From Trichobilharzia regenti (taxonomy: Eukaryota > Platyhelminthes > Trematoda > Strigeidida > Schistosomatidae): a stretch of DNA of 64,000 bases. Shown in pieces: positions 48,652-60,290 of the stretch. The notes under the pieces are model-generated. The model searched no databases. It worked only from the letters and a program-made list of their open reading frames with translations, and was not told where the DNA came from. A program made the translations under genes and the position numbers. Positions within the stretch are counted from its first letter, which is position 1. Each line of letters starts with the position of its first letter. The stretch lies in contig CALYDD020000433.1 of NCBI GenBank assembly GCA_944472135.2, positions 62,001 through 126,000 of the forward strand, given 5' to 3'.

Positions 48652-50198
48652 ATAACTATAGGACTTGTGTTTTTTGAGCAGTTAGTTGAGTTAATCTCTT
48701 CGTGGCCATCATTAAATAACTTTTTTGCTTACATGAATCTCCACATGTTGTTAGCTTAGTAAAGTAGGAAGACGTATTCAAAATTTGCACTGGACTTTAC
48801 TGTCAGAGAAATGTTGGATGACAGCTGTAGAGTGTGCTTTGTTTTATCTTGTACCTTTTGGTGCATAATGTAGTTCGATGTCATCAGAATCCAAGTGATT
48901 ACCAATAACTCCATGCATCTCTCAGCGGTTGTTTTCTAGACTATCCAATACAACAGTAATTTGTGACTGTGATAATGTTTTCTTGCTCGTGCTTTCGCGC
49001 TTCTTGTCAGAAACACTTCCCGGACATCCAGGCTGAAGTAGAGCGTTATGTTAATAGATCACACTCCTCAAGCCGTCGACTTGAAGTTCGATTCGCAAGA
49101 CAACAGAGCTTTAGTTGCCAGTGGCCGGTGGCTGCGGTGAAAACCATTACTGGTTAGAAATAGCTTGTGGTCCTGATTATCTGACTTACAACCATGTAAC
49201 TCACACTGACCACCTAGACAATTCTCCTATGAACCTAGACGCCCTACCTGTGCACAAGAGATTTTCATAAGCCCACTCAGCTGACAGCAGAAGTCACCCT
49301 TGATTGCAATCCGCTGGTGTATAAGTACAGACGAAAAACAGGCATAGCCTCTCTAGCTAGTTGCTCCTTACTCTGGTATAACCCAGCCTTAACACATAAA
49401 CGACTGTCAATAGAACAATTCAGCTTTGACCCTAGCGCTTAGTGCGACACTAGATAAGCTGGATACTGACCTGGCATGGCCGAGGATGGGGAGATTAGTC
49501 TTTCACTCAAAATGCTGTCATGTGGACAAGCGTTTATAACCTCTGACAAGTAAGTCGTACTCACCACCTTCATGTGACCGGAGTGTTCTCAAAACAGTAA
49601 AGGAGCAAATACGACCATGGACATCGGTGTGCATTTGGAGCAACTGGAAAGCCCTGACTTAAAGCCTATGGTGTTCAAGGGCCCCAGAATGCGAAAGGAC
49701 CCAATAACGTACCAACCTGTTTCGGTCACTGGCAACTAAAGCTCTGTTGTCTTGCGAATCGAACTTCAAGTCGACGGCTTGAGGAGTGTGATCTATTAAC
49801 ATAACGCTCTACTTCAGCCTGGATGTCCGGGAAGTGTTTCTGACAAGAAGCGCGAAAGCACGAGCAAGAAAACATTATCACAGTCACAAATTACTGTTGT
49901 ATTGGATAGTCTAGAAAACAACCGCTGAGAGATGCATGGAGTTATTGGTAATCACTTGGATTCTGATGACATCGAACTACATTATGCACCAAAAGGTACA
50001 AGATAAAACAAAGCACACTCTACAGCTGTCATCCAACATTTCTCTGACAGTAAAGTCCAGTGCAAATTTTGAATACGTCTTCCTACTTTACTAAGCTAAC
50101 AACATGTGGAGATTCATGTAAGCAAAAAAGTTATTTAATGATGGCCACGAAGAGATTAACTCAACTAACTGCTCAAAAAACACAAGTCCTATAGTTAT
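48652..50198. mobile_element. Element with 475-bp inverted terminal repeats
   Basis: Left arm 48652-49126 and right arm 49724-50198 appear perfect reverse complements apart from one or two bases at the inner edge. The outer ends read ataactatagg and cctatagttat. The 597-base interior (49127-49723) has no open frame or motif I recognise. No target duplication is evident beyond possible AT-rich bases. Size and arm length suit a non-autonomous foldback or long-TIR DNA transposon; a palindromic rearrangement or assembly fold-back is the alternative. Confidence 0.8.
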
Positions 50199-50214
50199 AT
50201 ATATACGCTGTTAT

Positions 50215-51775
50215 ACGCAGGGTAGGAATACTTTAGACGCTGCAGCCGTCTTTCACAACAGTATCGTCTCATCATTAGATAAAGGTGCCAAATACGTCCG
50301 CTGCACGTTTCTCGACTTCACTTCTGCTTTCGACTCTGTATCTAGATGTCTCTTGCTAAATAAGCTCTCCATGACACAAACCAAGTCCTGGGTCACTAAC
50401 TGGTTGCATTCCTACCTCTCTAACAGAATGCAGTAGACTGTATACAAAGGTAAATCCTCCTCTGCTGTGCTCACTGAATCTGGTGTCCCCCAAGGGGCTG
50501 TACTTTCCCCACTTCTCTCTTCTTTCTTTCTACATGACCTACCATCTTCAAATGACATTAATTTTGTCAAATATACTGATGATCTAACTGTATCTCTGCC
50601 TGTCAAATGTCAAAGTGACTGCTCTAAACTAAACGGCTTTTTATCAGAAATCAGCCAATGGTCCAAGGAAAACGGTCTCACCTTAAACCCCTCCAAATGC
50701 CAAACAGTTAATTTCACATTTAGGCACAAACCTGACCTAAACAAACTGGTTAGAACTCACGAGGTGTACAACATTGATGGCACTGAAATAGAGACCAAGT
50801 CAGAAATTAAATATCTGGGCGCCATTCTATCTGCTGATCTTTCCTCGTCGTCTCATATCTTGATGATTTCTAAAAAAATATTCCCTCTTACCTTCTACAT
50901 CAAGAATTTAAGACATTCTGGTATAACCCAACCCAACCCTTACTCCTACGATTTGTTAACTCTTGCATCCTGCCTATTATTCTCTATTGTTTCGCCTTAG
51001 TTTTTCCAAGGCTGGCTACTGAAGACAGACTATATCTTATTACGTAGGATGTTAAAGGTTGTCAGAAGGGTGGTAGGCAATGTGCCACTTAACCAGCTTG
51101 TTAATATTCTGGTCGACAGGCACGTGGAGTCATGTGAAAAATAGGCAAAATCCATTTTATCTGACTCACAACACCCTCTTCATTCACAACTCTCCCCTTC
51201 TATCTCTTCAGGGAAAACCAGAAGCCTATATAGGAAACTATATTCGCGCACTAGTAAGTACAAAAACTCAACCATGCCCTACTTAGCTCGTGTTCTGTGC
51301 GATAAAGGATGCATTAGGCGTGAAACCTTTCACTTATTAAATAGTCAGTAGAACAATTGGATCTCGTCTTTCCAACTCATATCATTTATAGGTACAACGT
51401 TTTCTTTCTTTCTTTTCCTTTTTTCTCTTTTTTTCTGTTATGCGCTGCTTCGTTTCTTTCTTCCTTACACACTCTACTTAAAACATTCTTCTTCGTTCTT
51501 TCACACTCTGTATATCTCGACCTTTTTGTTACCGCTTACGCCAGTAAATATGCTAGTAGTATCTACTTTTCTAACACTCTGTTTAATTTAGGCTTTGGTA
51601 CCGACATGCCAATATGTTGTTGTCAAAAGTAACTGAGACTAACTACCCTTAATCTATGTAGAATTTTATTTATTGTAAATGTACAAACTGGATACAATAG
51701 TGTAGTGAAATGCTGAGAATTCCATTCTGTATCACAAGTACTGTTTTGGAATAAAGCTTTTATTAGCTTATCTTA
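50215..51775 (+). mobile_element. 5'-truncated CR1/L2-group LINE (B subfamily)
   Basis: Plus strand: GRNTLDAAAVFHNSI, DFTSAFDSVS (motif A), then 50467-51000 with LTESGVPQGAVLSPLLSSF and YTDDLTVS (YADD changed to YTDD), IDGTEIETKSEIKYLG, and, after stops and frameshifts near 51000 and 51141, MLKVVRRVVGNVPL, RHVESCEK and RTSKYKNST. The 3' UTR ends atgctgagaattcc at 51711 and ggaataaagctttta at 51753. It matches LINE B on the opposite strand nearly throughout. Confidence 0.9.
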
Positions 51776-51889
51776 TCTTAATTATTTTCTGCCTCTTTAT
51801 GGAATGTAAAAAGAAGATTAGATGGCGTATCGCACTTCTTGCTGAATATTCCACATAGTGCCAAGTGTTCTGTTGGGAATAAACCTGTG

Positions 51890-52570
51890 TGTTCCTGTTA
51901 TTGCATCTGAGCGACTTGGTATTAGGCATCTTCTACTTCGGCCGAACTACATTTGTCTACGGTGTAAGAGGAGACTATGAAAAGGCATCTCAGTGAGCAT
52001 CATTCTCTTCCCATATTCATACAGATTCATTCAGCTGGACAACACACAGATTCCCTTCCACTAGATTCCAATCGAGTGGTGAGTTCCTGACGTCAAGCTC
52101 ATTGTTATTCCAACGCGAAGAAATTCACTAGAGCTAGTTAAAAATATTCCCCCCTCCCCCCAAGGGTGAGTTATGTAGGTCCACCTCATGGGCAAGGTGA
52201 AGGCTAAGTGAACAACCGCACTTGGCTTTCGCATTTGTGTCTCTCTAAGACACAATACACTCAAAATCTCTGAATACCAGAATTCTGGCGTTGTCTGACT
52301 CAGCTGAAGCTCAGGAGCCAGAATCAAGGCCCCAAATCATGTTGACGACGTGGTTTTTAAAGAGAATCAGTGGGTATTTCTCTGACTCGAGTGGTTGACA
52401 ATAGTCACAAAACATTCGTTCCGGCTATTCCATAATGACTTGCCGGGTCTTTGAGGGTTGAAGGCCCAACCATTACGTCAAGGTAGCAGCTACCAGTTGG
52501 AATTTGACTCATGTTGTTCCGATTTCCCATTCACAAACCTGTTCCACTTAGCTTATTTCCCTGAGTTAAC
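51890..52570 (-). repeat. RTE 3'-flank dispersed repeat
   Basis: Ordered similarity to 17090-17890: taagaggagactatgaaaag, taccagaattctggc, gacgacgtggtttt and a caacc-attacg-caaggtagcag block. It is read as a decayed minus-strand RTE 3' region. Confidence 0.5.
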
Positions 52571-52829
52571 TTCTACGATTCACAATGAATACTGCAAACA
52601 TACTTTGTCATTACACAGTTTGCGTTACTCGGTATGAAGTGGTCCTACTTTTATTAGCGCTTAATAAAAATGGATAGAAGCGATACAAAAACTACTTACG
52701 ATACATAGTAGATTGGTATCAATGCTGACTGATACTTTCGCCATTTTCTACGTTGCGATTGCTGAATGAAGTCAACAAGCTATCGATGATTAATTAAGAG
52801 TGTAGTCATTTTTACAACAAGTTCAAAAG
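52571..52829. other. No recognisable feature
   Basis: Short AT-rich stretch between repeats. Nothing was recognised. Confidence 0.4.
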
Positions 52830-52908
52830 ATAACCCTTAACTTTCTTCCAGGAATAATAGAAAAGATTTGTAACTCAGGTGGATGATATGGAATTGATAG
52901 TGTTCTCT

Positions 52909-52963
52909 GAGCTCCTTGGTTTAATTGCGGAGCTTTCATCGTCTTTCTGGACGACATCTTCAG
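52909..52963 (-). ncRNA. Hammerhead-like motif (left arm, mirror copy)
   Basis: Reverse-complement copy of 53176-53230 in the left arm, with the same core words and stems. The same weaknesses apply. Confidence 0.38.
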
Positions 52964-53175
52964 CGCAGTATTTAGGATAAAGTGAAATGATTTAAATTTC
53001 TTCATGAGTCTCCCGGTAACCATCTTTAGATATATACCAACTAATAAGAAGTAAATCAGGTGATCAGAAAGTTTAAAATCCCAATCAATAGAAAACGGTC
53101 AATAAATATCTAAAGATGGTTACCGGGAGACTCATGAAGAAATTTAAATCATTTCACTTTATCCTAAATACTGCG

Positions 53176-53230
53176 CTGAAGATGTCGTCCAGAAAGACGA
53201 TGAAAGCTCCGCAATTAAACCAAGGAGCTC
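53176..53230 (+). ncRNA. Hammerhead-ribozyme-like motif (right arm)
   Basis: Visible in order: ctgaaga (fits CUGANGA) at 53176-53182; a 5-bp stem II tcgtc/gacga (53185-53189 with 53196-53200) plus a G-T pair; gaaa at 53202-53205; a 5-bp stem III gctcc/ggagc (53206-53210 with 53224-53228); then tc (UH cleavage position) at 53229-53230. One extra T follows ctgaaga, and I cannot form a convincing stem I. Treat it as a candidate. Confidence 0.4.
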
Positions 53231-53290
53231 AGAGAACACTATCAATTCCATTTCTTCCAGGAAAGCAAAGTAAAGTTATCTTTTTAGTAA

Positions 53291-53640
53291 TTCCAGTTTT
53301 GTGTCAATATTTGCCTGCCTTTTTCTACACATGCTAAACTCGAATAGTCATTTGGAATAAATTATATCTTGAAGCCTTCTTTGATGAATTCTAATACTGC
53401 TTGTAAGATAACTCTACTAGTCAGAATTTGTTATGGTAGAAACCGTATTAATAACTGGCACATGATACCTTAATAGAAAGATTTTATTTGTTAAGAACAT
53501 ACAGTGAGTGAGTGACCCAGTGTTATTGCCTGGCCAATCACTCAGAGAATTGTTGATCGCTCACAGTCGTATGAAGGCATTCACACAACCCTTAGATATT
53601 TGAATCTACTCACATAAACAGGTATTACCACTTTGTCATC
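53291..53640. other. No recognisable feature
   Basis: AT-rich sequence upstream of the gypsy fragment. No integrase motif could be read here. Confidence 0.4.
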
Positions 53641-53696
53641 CCCAACATCACCAAGATTCTACTCTTGCATCATTCAGTGCATTTGAGCTCTAAGGA

Positions 53697-54083
53697 GTGT
53701 TCATTCCTCATAACAATGTTACGGATGGTTGTCTTAAGCATTGCACTACCGCCGAGCTAGCATATGGCACGACACTACGACTACCTGGTGAATTTGTTTC
53801 TCCCTCGAGCTTCCCACCAACGGTTAATCACCCTTCATACGTCAGCAGGCTTACAAACGCAATGCGTTCAGATAAACCTGCTCTCCTTCGTCCACAGTCC
53901 ATTGATGTCTTTGTTCACCCGTGTTTGAAAACTCCTTCACACGTATTTGTTCGTCGTGACTCCGTGCACCGACCTCTGAAACCCCCATACGACGGACCAT
54001 ATAAAGTAATTAAACGTTCGGATAAATTCTTTGTCTTAGACAGAAAAGGCCGCGAAGACACCATCAGCATTGACCATCTGTAA
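53697..54083 (+). CDS. Gypsy integrase C-terminal region
   Basis: 128-codon frame. The useful part starts near residue 16 with TTAELAYGTTLRLPGEF, the block after the integrase core in CsRn1/Boudicca-type elements. It continues to CLKTPSHVFVRRDSVHRPLK and PPYDGPYKVIKRSDKFFVLD (the SH3-like DNA-binding fold), ending ISIDHL. The GPY/F-type signature (GPYKVI) is intact. The first Met is not a natural start; the frame is the tail of a pol polyprotein. It stops at 54083 although similar coding continues (PAYLEGN), so an in-frame stop has arisen. Confidence 0.83.
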   Translation: MFIPHNNVTDGCLKHCTTAELAYGTTLRLPGEFVSPSSFPPTVNHPSYVSRLTNAMRSDKPALLRPQSIDVFVHPCLKTPSHVFVRRDSVHRPLKPPYDGPYKVIKRSDKFFVLDRKGREDTISIDHL

Positions 54084-54776
54084 CCGGCTTACTTGGAAGG
54101 TAATCCTATTAGCCTACAGCTAAGCGTATCCAATAATCCACAAGTAATCGAATATCCCTTAGTACTCGAGGAACTCACTAGCATGGTGAAAGCCACCGAA
54201 CCCTCTTTCGAGCTCTCCAAGAAAATGCGTTTGGATGTGACGTAAGATTCCCAGAATATCTTCACACCTATATCACATAACTAAGTGGTTCGATTCACCC
54301 AACTCATTCGTTTGTGGTATTAATTATGTTTTTCTTTTCAGACACATCAATTTTTTTTCAATTTAGCATCACTAAACACAAATAAAAAATGTTTTTTCTT
54401 TAACAGTACACGTTACATGCACTAAAAAAATAGATGTATACTTTTTTCGATGTCCTAAAGTGTGCATTATTTTACTATATGGTAGATGCACATCATTTTT
54501 TTAAACCAAAAAGCTGATTTGGTACATTTTCCTCAACAAGGTTCTTAGCATTCTTGTTTTTTTTCCAGGTGTGATAAGCACTGGACAAGAAACAAACGAA
54601 GCACGGGATCCGACGAACAACATCAAGGAGGAGATGTGCAGACACCCTATTAGCATAGGTAGACGGACCAGCAGGCATTCCACCAAGCCGCTCAGAAGAG
54701 TTTTTTCAACCATAAGGGCACCATTGGGTTTTTTACTTCCGGCTGGTTCTGTCTTAAGGTCCTAACAACCCCATTA

Positions 54777-54790
54777 GGTGGGGGGCGGGA
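54777..54790 (+). promoter_or_regulatory. Polypurine tract before 3' LTR
   Basis: ggtggggggcggga is purine-rich and lies 8 bases before the tgtagcgg LTR start, the position used to prime plus-strand synthesis. Confidence 0.6.
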
Positions 54791-54798
54791 ATGTGAGC

Positions 54799-55075
54799 TG
54801 TAGCGGTAAATAATTCCCCAAAATTATTGACCACAGCAATCATCACTGAACACTGGATGCTGATCCTTAGAGTTTAAGTCGACTTGTTTAGCTGAAGGCT
54901 TCCGGTCAAGTATCCATGCCATATGGTACTCCGTTGTGTCACGTGCATGCACAATCACTAGCCAGTTTAACAATCAACTCGCAATCAGTTTTGGTTCCGA
55001 ATTATATTTCGTAATTTGGACAACCAATTCAATTGTTTTGCTTTACCTTTGGTCCACGAGAAACGAATACTATAG
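54799..55075 (+). repeat. 3' LTR (probably truncated)
   Basis: It starts tgtagcggtaaataattcc and is homologous to 60291-60553 along its length (shared gtcgacttgtttagctgaag, cggtcaag, ccacgagaa/acgcgagaa). Similarity fades near 55070 and no CA-terminated end is clear. Confidence 0.68.
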
Positions 55076-55129
55076 AAGTTGTTGGTATAAGATCTTGCAT
55101 TAGTATACTCCGTATAATACGCGAACGTC

Positions 55130-55240
55130 AATACCGTCAGCCTCGAAAAGTGTATTTGAGCTCTAAGTACTCTTCATTCTTCATAACAGTGTTACAGAAG
55201 GTTGTCTTAAGCATCGTGATCCGCAAACCTAGTTTAGTTT
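55130..55240 (+). pseudogene. Second gypsy integrase-region fragment
   Basis: 55145-55220 matches 53675-53750 (atttgagctctaag, ttcataacagtgttac, ggttgtcttaagcat). It is non-coding here and follows the LTR directly. Confidence 0.6.
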
Positions 55241-55769
55241 TCATTTGACTAAAATATCGTTATTGTCAACTGTCTTATTATTGTATGCATGTTAACCAGC
55301 TCCTCATTGACAAACAGATCTAGTTTCTGCATAAATGATTTGAAGCCCAGTCACCAAAATCTCAGTCTGTTGTGTTGATTTCGCTCTTCTTGAATGCAAG
55401 ACAGAAGAGTTCATTACTCTGAAATGGTTGTGGAGATCTACGACAAATCATCACAAGCAACAACATCCGAATTTTTAACATCAATAATATCAGGCCAGCG
55501 CTTCTATATACTTCATCAGGGAGGGATTTGACTTCCGTGTCACTTAGACCATACCCAACAGGATACTACAGACTTTCATCAACACATCCTGCCCCTTTCC
55601 CTCTGTACCGAAGACGACAGTGCAGGAGAGGAGAAACAATAAGGAACGCCGACAGGCTGCCAGTCAGCCAACGACCTACCACCCAACTAAGAAATATATT
55701 CAGGGAATGGACACAGATGGCTTCAACATAGGCTGAAGAGACCGCTGAGCAACACCACCACATGCCAGA
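55241..55769. other. No clear gene
   Basis: A 67-codon frame at 55528-55731 contains TTQLRNIFREWTQMAST, which I cannot place. It may belong to the RTE remnant that follows. Confidence 0.35.
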
Positions 55770-55915
55770 CCCTTGGGTGAGAAGAAACGAGTTGGGCGTC
55801 CGAGTGTCACATTGAAATCATATGTACAGGAAATAAAAGTCAATAGTAAAAGACGGCGGGTGTAATGGAGACGTGCTGCTGCCGAATCCTATTCCACTTA
55901 GAACACTAATTATTG
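55770..55915 (+). pseudogene. SR2-like RTE 3' end, decayed
   Basis: The plus strand reads KKRVGRPSVTLKSYVQEIK, then WRRAAAESYST, matching KRRVGRPRVTWRR and RCAVEALCST at 25430-25575. It ends in an ATT/TTG microsatellite at 55907-55930. Confidence 0.7.
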
Positions 55916-57939
55916 TTGTTATTATTATTAACATGTTGACGGTTCTGAGGTTAATATTTTAGAAATTCTTTGTTTTGGCTTACATCCATCCTTTTGTCTC
56001 CACTGATTCTTTAATGCCTTAGTAGGCGCAAAGAAAACTCTTCAGTTTAACATACACATATTAAAGCTGCAAATTTCTAGCTTCCGACTAATGCACCTCA
56101 TTATTCGTCGCTTATTAAATTATTTACCAAAATTCAGAAAGAAAGGCACGGATACAATCCGTGGAACTATAAGGGGTATTAGCCCAACAAGTCCTTACTA
56201 CGGATGAACATTTTCAGTAATAGCAGCGACTATCTGCGATTTGACAGCTGAATAGCTAAACCTACTCACATACTTTGCTCTGTGTTGTTTGTTCAAGCTC
56301 AGTTACCCGGAACAGATTTTCCATGTATCCGGCTAATAGTCACACTTACCGTGAGACGGCTGGTGAAACTACCTGGTTGTCCAGGCTGAAGTGCGAAGAA
56401 CGCAAGTCGACTCTCTCACGCATCGGCTAGAACCTGAGTGTCTAGCCAATCAGCTTCAACTTTGTTCCGACTTTCTTCTGTGTACATTTTATGGGGGAAT
56501 ACTTTTACGCTTCGTTCGTTGTTGTTTCATCTTCTTAATTATTTGCCTACTCATTTCAACGTTATTTATCTTTTCAATTTTAGCATGTCTTTGGTGACGA
56601 CTGTTCTCCGTGTAGATGTTGTCCAAGGAGTAACTTCTCAAAATACTGTCCTATACTTCACTCAGCTGCATTGTACTAAGTAAAGTTATTGTCAGTGTTC
56701 AACAGTTATCTCATTTGAGCATCGTAAGAAATTATTAAATCAGTCTTCTCGCAGAGAAGTGGGTGGATGATGTTTACACACTTAGAACACCAACTGATTA
56801 CTTCCCTGATGAACCTTCCACATTTTATTTTTAAACTTCAACAGAACTTTCGTTAGTTTACTGAATACGTGGTGATCATATTAAAGAAAATATGCGACGG
56901 AGAGAGGCACACTTACAGAAGCTCTAGGATAAATCTTGCCTAAACAGAAACGTATGTCTAGATTGGATGGTGTACGTCCATGCATCACGCACTATTCTTT
57001 TAATTTACGGCCAGGAAATTTTATCAACGAATACTCGAAACAAGTTGACAGCGAAAAAATACGCAAATATTTTTGTCTGTAAATATAAAAAGCAATGAGA
57101 CGACAGATTAACTCTTAATAGTATCATACAGAAACTTAGTGTCATTTAAACAAATACCACTCCCCATCCACGTACACTCTATGCTCTAGTTGTGTTATAT
57201 GTGATTTCTACAACCTACGACTAACAATTTTTCGAAAACTTGTAATGTAAGCCATAGAGACTAAGCGAACCTTGGACAAAATGTATTTCCTGTCAGGCTA
57301 ATTAAAAATCCATATCCATGAAATCCAAAACCATTCAGTGAGGACTGAATCATGGGGAAACAGAGAACGAGACTTCCTTGACGCCTCAAAAGTCCTCCAT
57401 CTACCCTTGAATGATAATATGTATCTCACCTCAGGGGAAAAATGACTGATCATGTCGAACAGTGAACAGACAGGTTTACTTCACTTAAAAATGGTAAACA
57501 CTGAAAATTTCGCTCCACTCTATGGGGATAATTGTATCTTCTATGATTAGTCGACATGTGGTTCACTGGAATCAATATCAGGCACACCACAACACTGAAC
57601 TGAGGCTCATACTCACACTTGAGAAAGTCTTATGGGGTTATCTTGGGGACGCAAAGACACATATTAGCAACTCCGTTCCTGCTGCTAAGGCTAATATGGT
57701 ATTCATGGAATAATCATATACACACATTAGGTTTACCACAAAGTGACTACAATTCTAGACAGTGTAAGTGTAAACTAGTGGAAGTGATCTGATGCAATCA
57801 GCGAGCTTCACCTATTGATATCGAAGTTCTTGATGGACAAAACTACAAGAAACTAAGCAGACCTAAACCGGATTCAATGCAATTAGAACCCTATTCTTTT
57901 GGTCACTTGACCAATATGCTGTGCTTGGATTTCACAAAC
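55916..57939. other. No recognisable gene
   Basis: About 2 kb without motifs I can place. Short frames at 56391-56683 and 57522-57713 look accidental. Confidence 0.4.
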
Positions 57940-58560
57940 AGGTGTCTTAGGACAAATAGATCAAGCCTGTCGGAAACAGTGCATTAGTATCCGCACGACT
58001 AGATACACTAGGTCACAAAAATTCATACCTATCAGTACATCTATGACAAAGTTGAGCAAGAGCGGTGACACTTCACATCCATGTTGAACACTGGTCGTTA
58101 CCACCTAGGCCCGTTATAGCGCCGCATGACCAAGATTAAAACAGTACCCTTTGTCAGCAACCATTCTAACATTAACACCTTCGCAGATAACTTTGAGCAA
58201 ATTGTAGTGTACTTTGAAAGTGGCCTTCAGGGAAACGACGATATTTAGCTGCATTTTCTCAGAGTTACCATACTAATCTGTCTTGAAATTTCCTGTCTGC
58301 ACTCACGCTTGTCGAGATCGAATACCTTCAAGTTTCGAAATATGATGAGTCCCTTCAGGTCAGGAAGTATTTTCTACTCTACATATCGCCCGACCCAATT
58401 CCACGAGAATTTCGCATTACCATGCACAACTAGTATCTCAGATGTCGATTACTACCTACCAGTACGTTGGCTGAAACCCGAGCCAGCCTTCGAAACTTTC
58501 AGATTAGTAGCCACGCGTCACACACCCAACTGTCCTTTCGAGTGGCCTGCTCAGCAGTCT
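57940..58560 (-). pseudogene. Strongly decayed RTE reverse transcriptase
   Basis: The minus strand near 58110-58050 reads SVQHGCEVSPLLLNFVIDVL, aligning with [21 protein letters not shown] of the open RTE. Upstream, FRNLKVFDLDKRE aligns with [14 protein letters not shown]. The whole is riddled with stops and is an old copy. Confidence 0.62.
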
Positions 58561-59297
58561 AACAGTACGTAGTTCTTTAGGTCCTCTTATTTTCGAACAT
58601 CAAATGACTAACAACAGCTTTCCTAAGACATCTATCAGCTTACATACAATTATACCTGCTTTAAGACCGCAGCTTGAACTGAAATGAATCTACAAGATTT
58701 CAGCTAGACTTGTGTTATCTAGGACTTAGTGAATGGGTTCGCCACTACTATAACTTCAAAGCCACATCAAGGTACGCGTTAGCATAAGTGAAAACAGATA
58801 AAACATATCACTTTATTTGTTACTTGTTTCATTTATGTTCGGTATGATCTCTAACCAATACACTTCTGATGGAGGGTGAAACCTCAACGCCGAAACCAGT
58901 AGACCTGAAAAGAATAGAAAGAAATCAATCAGTGGACATGTCAGATAAAAGAAATAACAGTAGCTTCCAATCTGTGATTGAAGCTTCATATGGCACCTAC
59001 GAAGTCATCACATTTAGTTACACTCACTTGGTTTTCAAAACCACTTCATTCCTCAAAGAGACTCATATAGAAGGTACTTCGAATGGTTTGGAGACATCCG
59101 CCCAGTTACTTGGAACACAGGGAGTACTTGAAGGAAATGTTGTATTTGCTTGAAATTGCTCCATTACACTGCATCAAAATTATTTACTTGGGTGACTGCC
59201 CAAACAAAATTAAATCGAACCCCACGCGTATTCATGCTAGTAAACACTACGCGAACACTGAGAATCATCACTTGTAATGACATAAAGACTGGAATGA
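58561..59297. other. No recognisable gene; unexplained 94-codon frame
   Basis: The frame 58869-59153 (begins MEGETSTPKPVDLKRIERN) has no family I recognise. It is the only non-repeat-looking frame of that size here. No partner exons are visible. Confidence 0.3.
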
Positions 59298-59627
59298 TAC
59301 CAGTCAATGAGTTTCCTATTTCCTCTTTTTCAGAAAGGAACGCTGACGTGGCATCGCTAGAGAAGGAAAAACACCGTTTGTCTTAACTTGTTATAAATGA
59401 CGACAGTTAGCTTGTAACCGGGCAATTCGAGTCTTGTATGGTGGAAATGAAGACCTTCCTTTCACATCTTCGTCTTCTTCCTCCGTTGGTTGTGGCTGTT
59501 GCTTTTGAGTGTTACAATTGGTGTTGTCATTTATAACAAGTTTAGACAAACGGTGTTCTTCGAGCTCTAGCAATGCCACGTCAGAGTTCCTTATGAAAAT
59601 GAGGAAATAGGAAACTCATTTAGTGAT
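59298..59627. repeat. Inverted repeat, about 110-bp arms
   Basis: Arms 59298-59407 and 59518-59627 are imperfect reverse complements. Shared words: gagtttcctatttcctc with gaggaaataggaaactc, and caccgtttgtct with agacaaacggtg. Both arms encode a LLELEEHRLSKLV-like peptide reading inward from opposite strands. Origin unknown. Confidence 0.75.
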
Positions 59628-59934
59628 ATCATGATAGTCATTACACACCCTTCACGGAGTGAGGATATACGTTGTGCGAGTTATATTTTCCGCGACTCAG
59701 GTATTTTCGTCTTTCATTGGCTGGAACGGTTGTGGCTACTCGACGCCCACAACGTAAATCAAAAGGCACTTGCGAAGAGTACGATCGTGTATTATAGTCA
59801 AATTTCGAAATTGTGTCAAGGCAATGTTCAACAGTAAATTGACAAATGTTTGCGAAGTACATATAAAATCGGTCTGTGTACACATATAACACAAGTATAA
59901 ATATTAGATTAAAAAGCACGTTTACAGTTGGTAT
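59628..59934. other. No recognisable feature
   Basis: AT-rich flank. Nothing was recognised. Confidence 0.4.
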
Positions 59935-60285
59935 AGAGGCACTACAGACTCACGCGGGGAACGAATACCTATGAATAGATGATGGAAGCAAGGCAGGCAC
60001 ATGAAAGATATATTATGGAAAAGATGGTTAAAGGACTATGTTCTAACACTGCAAACCAGAGACAAGTGGAAAAAGTTGTGCAGAAACTTAAAGGTTGATG
60101 ATGTAGTCTTAGTAGCAGATAAATGAGCCACAGGTAGATGGCCTTTGGGAGTGGTAGAAAGGCTACTCTGTAGTAGTGATGGGTTGGTGAGGACGGTTGA
60201 GGTGAGGACAAGTTGTGGCATGTTGGTGCGAGATATTAGGAAACTGTTTCTACTGGAAGGTGCTGAGAGTCGAGAGTAGGAGGAT
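59935..60285 (+). pseudogene. BEL/Pao pol C-terminal domain (DUF5641-like)
   Basis: The plus strand reads RWWKQGRHMKDILWKRWLKD, then LQTRDKWKKLCRNLKVDDVV, a stop near 60123, then GRWPLGVVERLL, DGLVRTVEVRTSCGML and KLFLLEGAE. This is the conserved domain at the end of BEL/Pao polyproteins (Sinbad/Saci-1 type in schistosomes). The rest of pol is absent. It ends next to an LTR-like start at 60291. Confidence 0.8.
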
Positions 60286-60290
60286 GAACC

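Larger units (their letters stand above)
52830..53290. mobile_element. Inverted-repeat element, about 145-bp arms
   Basis: Arms 52889-53033 and 53106-53251 are reverse complements around a 72-base loop. The identical start of the frames on both strands (MVTGRLMKKFKSFHF) is a consequence of the symmetry. Both outer ends carry a tcttccaggaa- or tattcctggaag-type sequence. Each arm contains a hammerhead-like fold. It may be a PLE terminal-repeat remnant. Confidence 0.6.
53641..54790 (+). mobile_element. Ty3/gypsy (CsRn1/Boudicca-like) 3' end
   Basis: It contains an integrase C-terminus (next entry), a short extension (PAYLEGNPI, about 54090), an AT-rich interruption at 54245-54570, and a basic terminal peptide near 54655 (RRTSRHSTKPLRR). 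It ends in a purine-rich tract at 54777-54790, just before the LTR. The protease, RT, RNase H and integrase core are missing. Confidence 0.75.

Noticed and set aside
52823..53337. Two divergent genes sharing an N-terminus
   Set aside because: The shared peptide is a product of the inverted arms, with no independent coding support.
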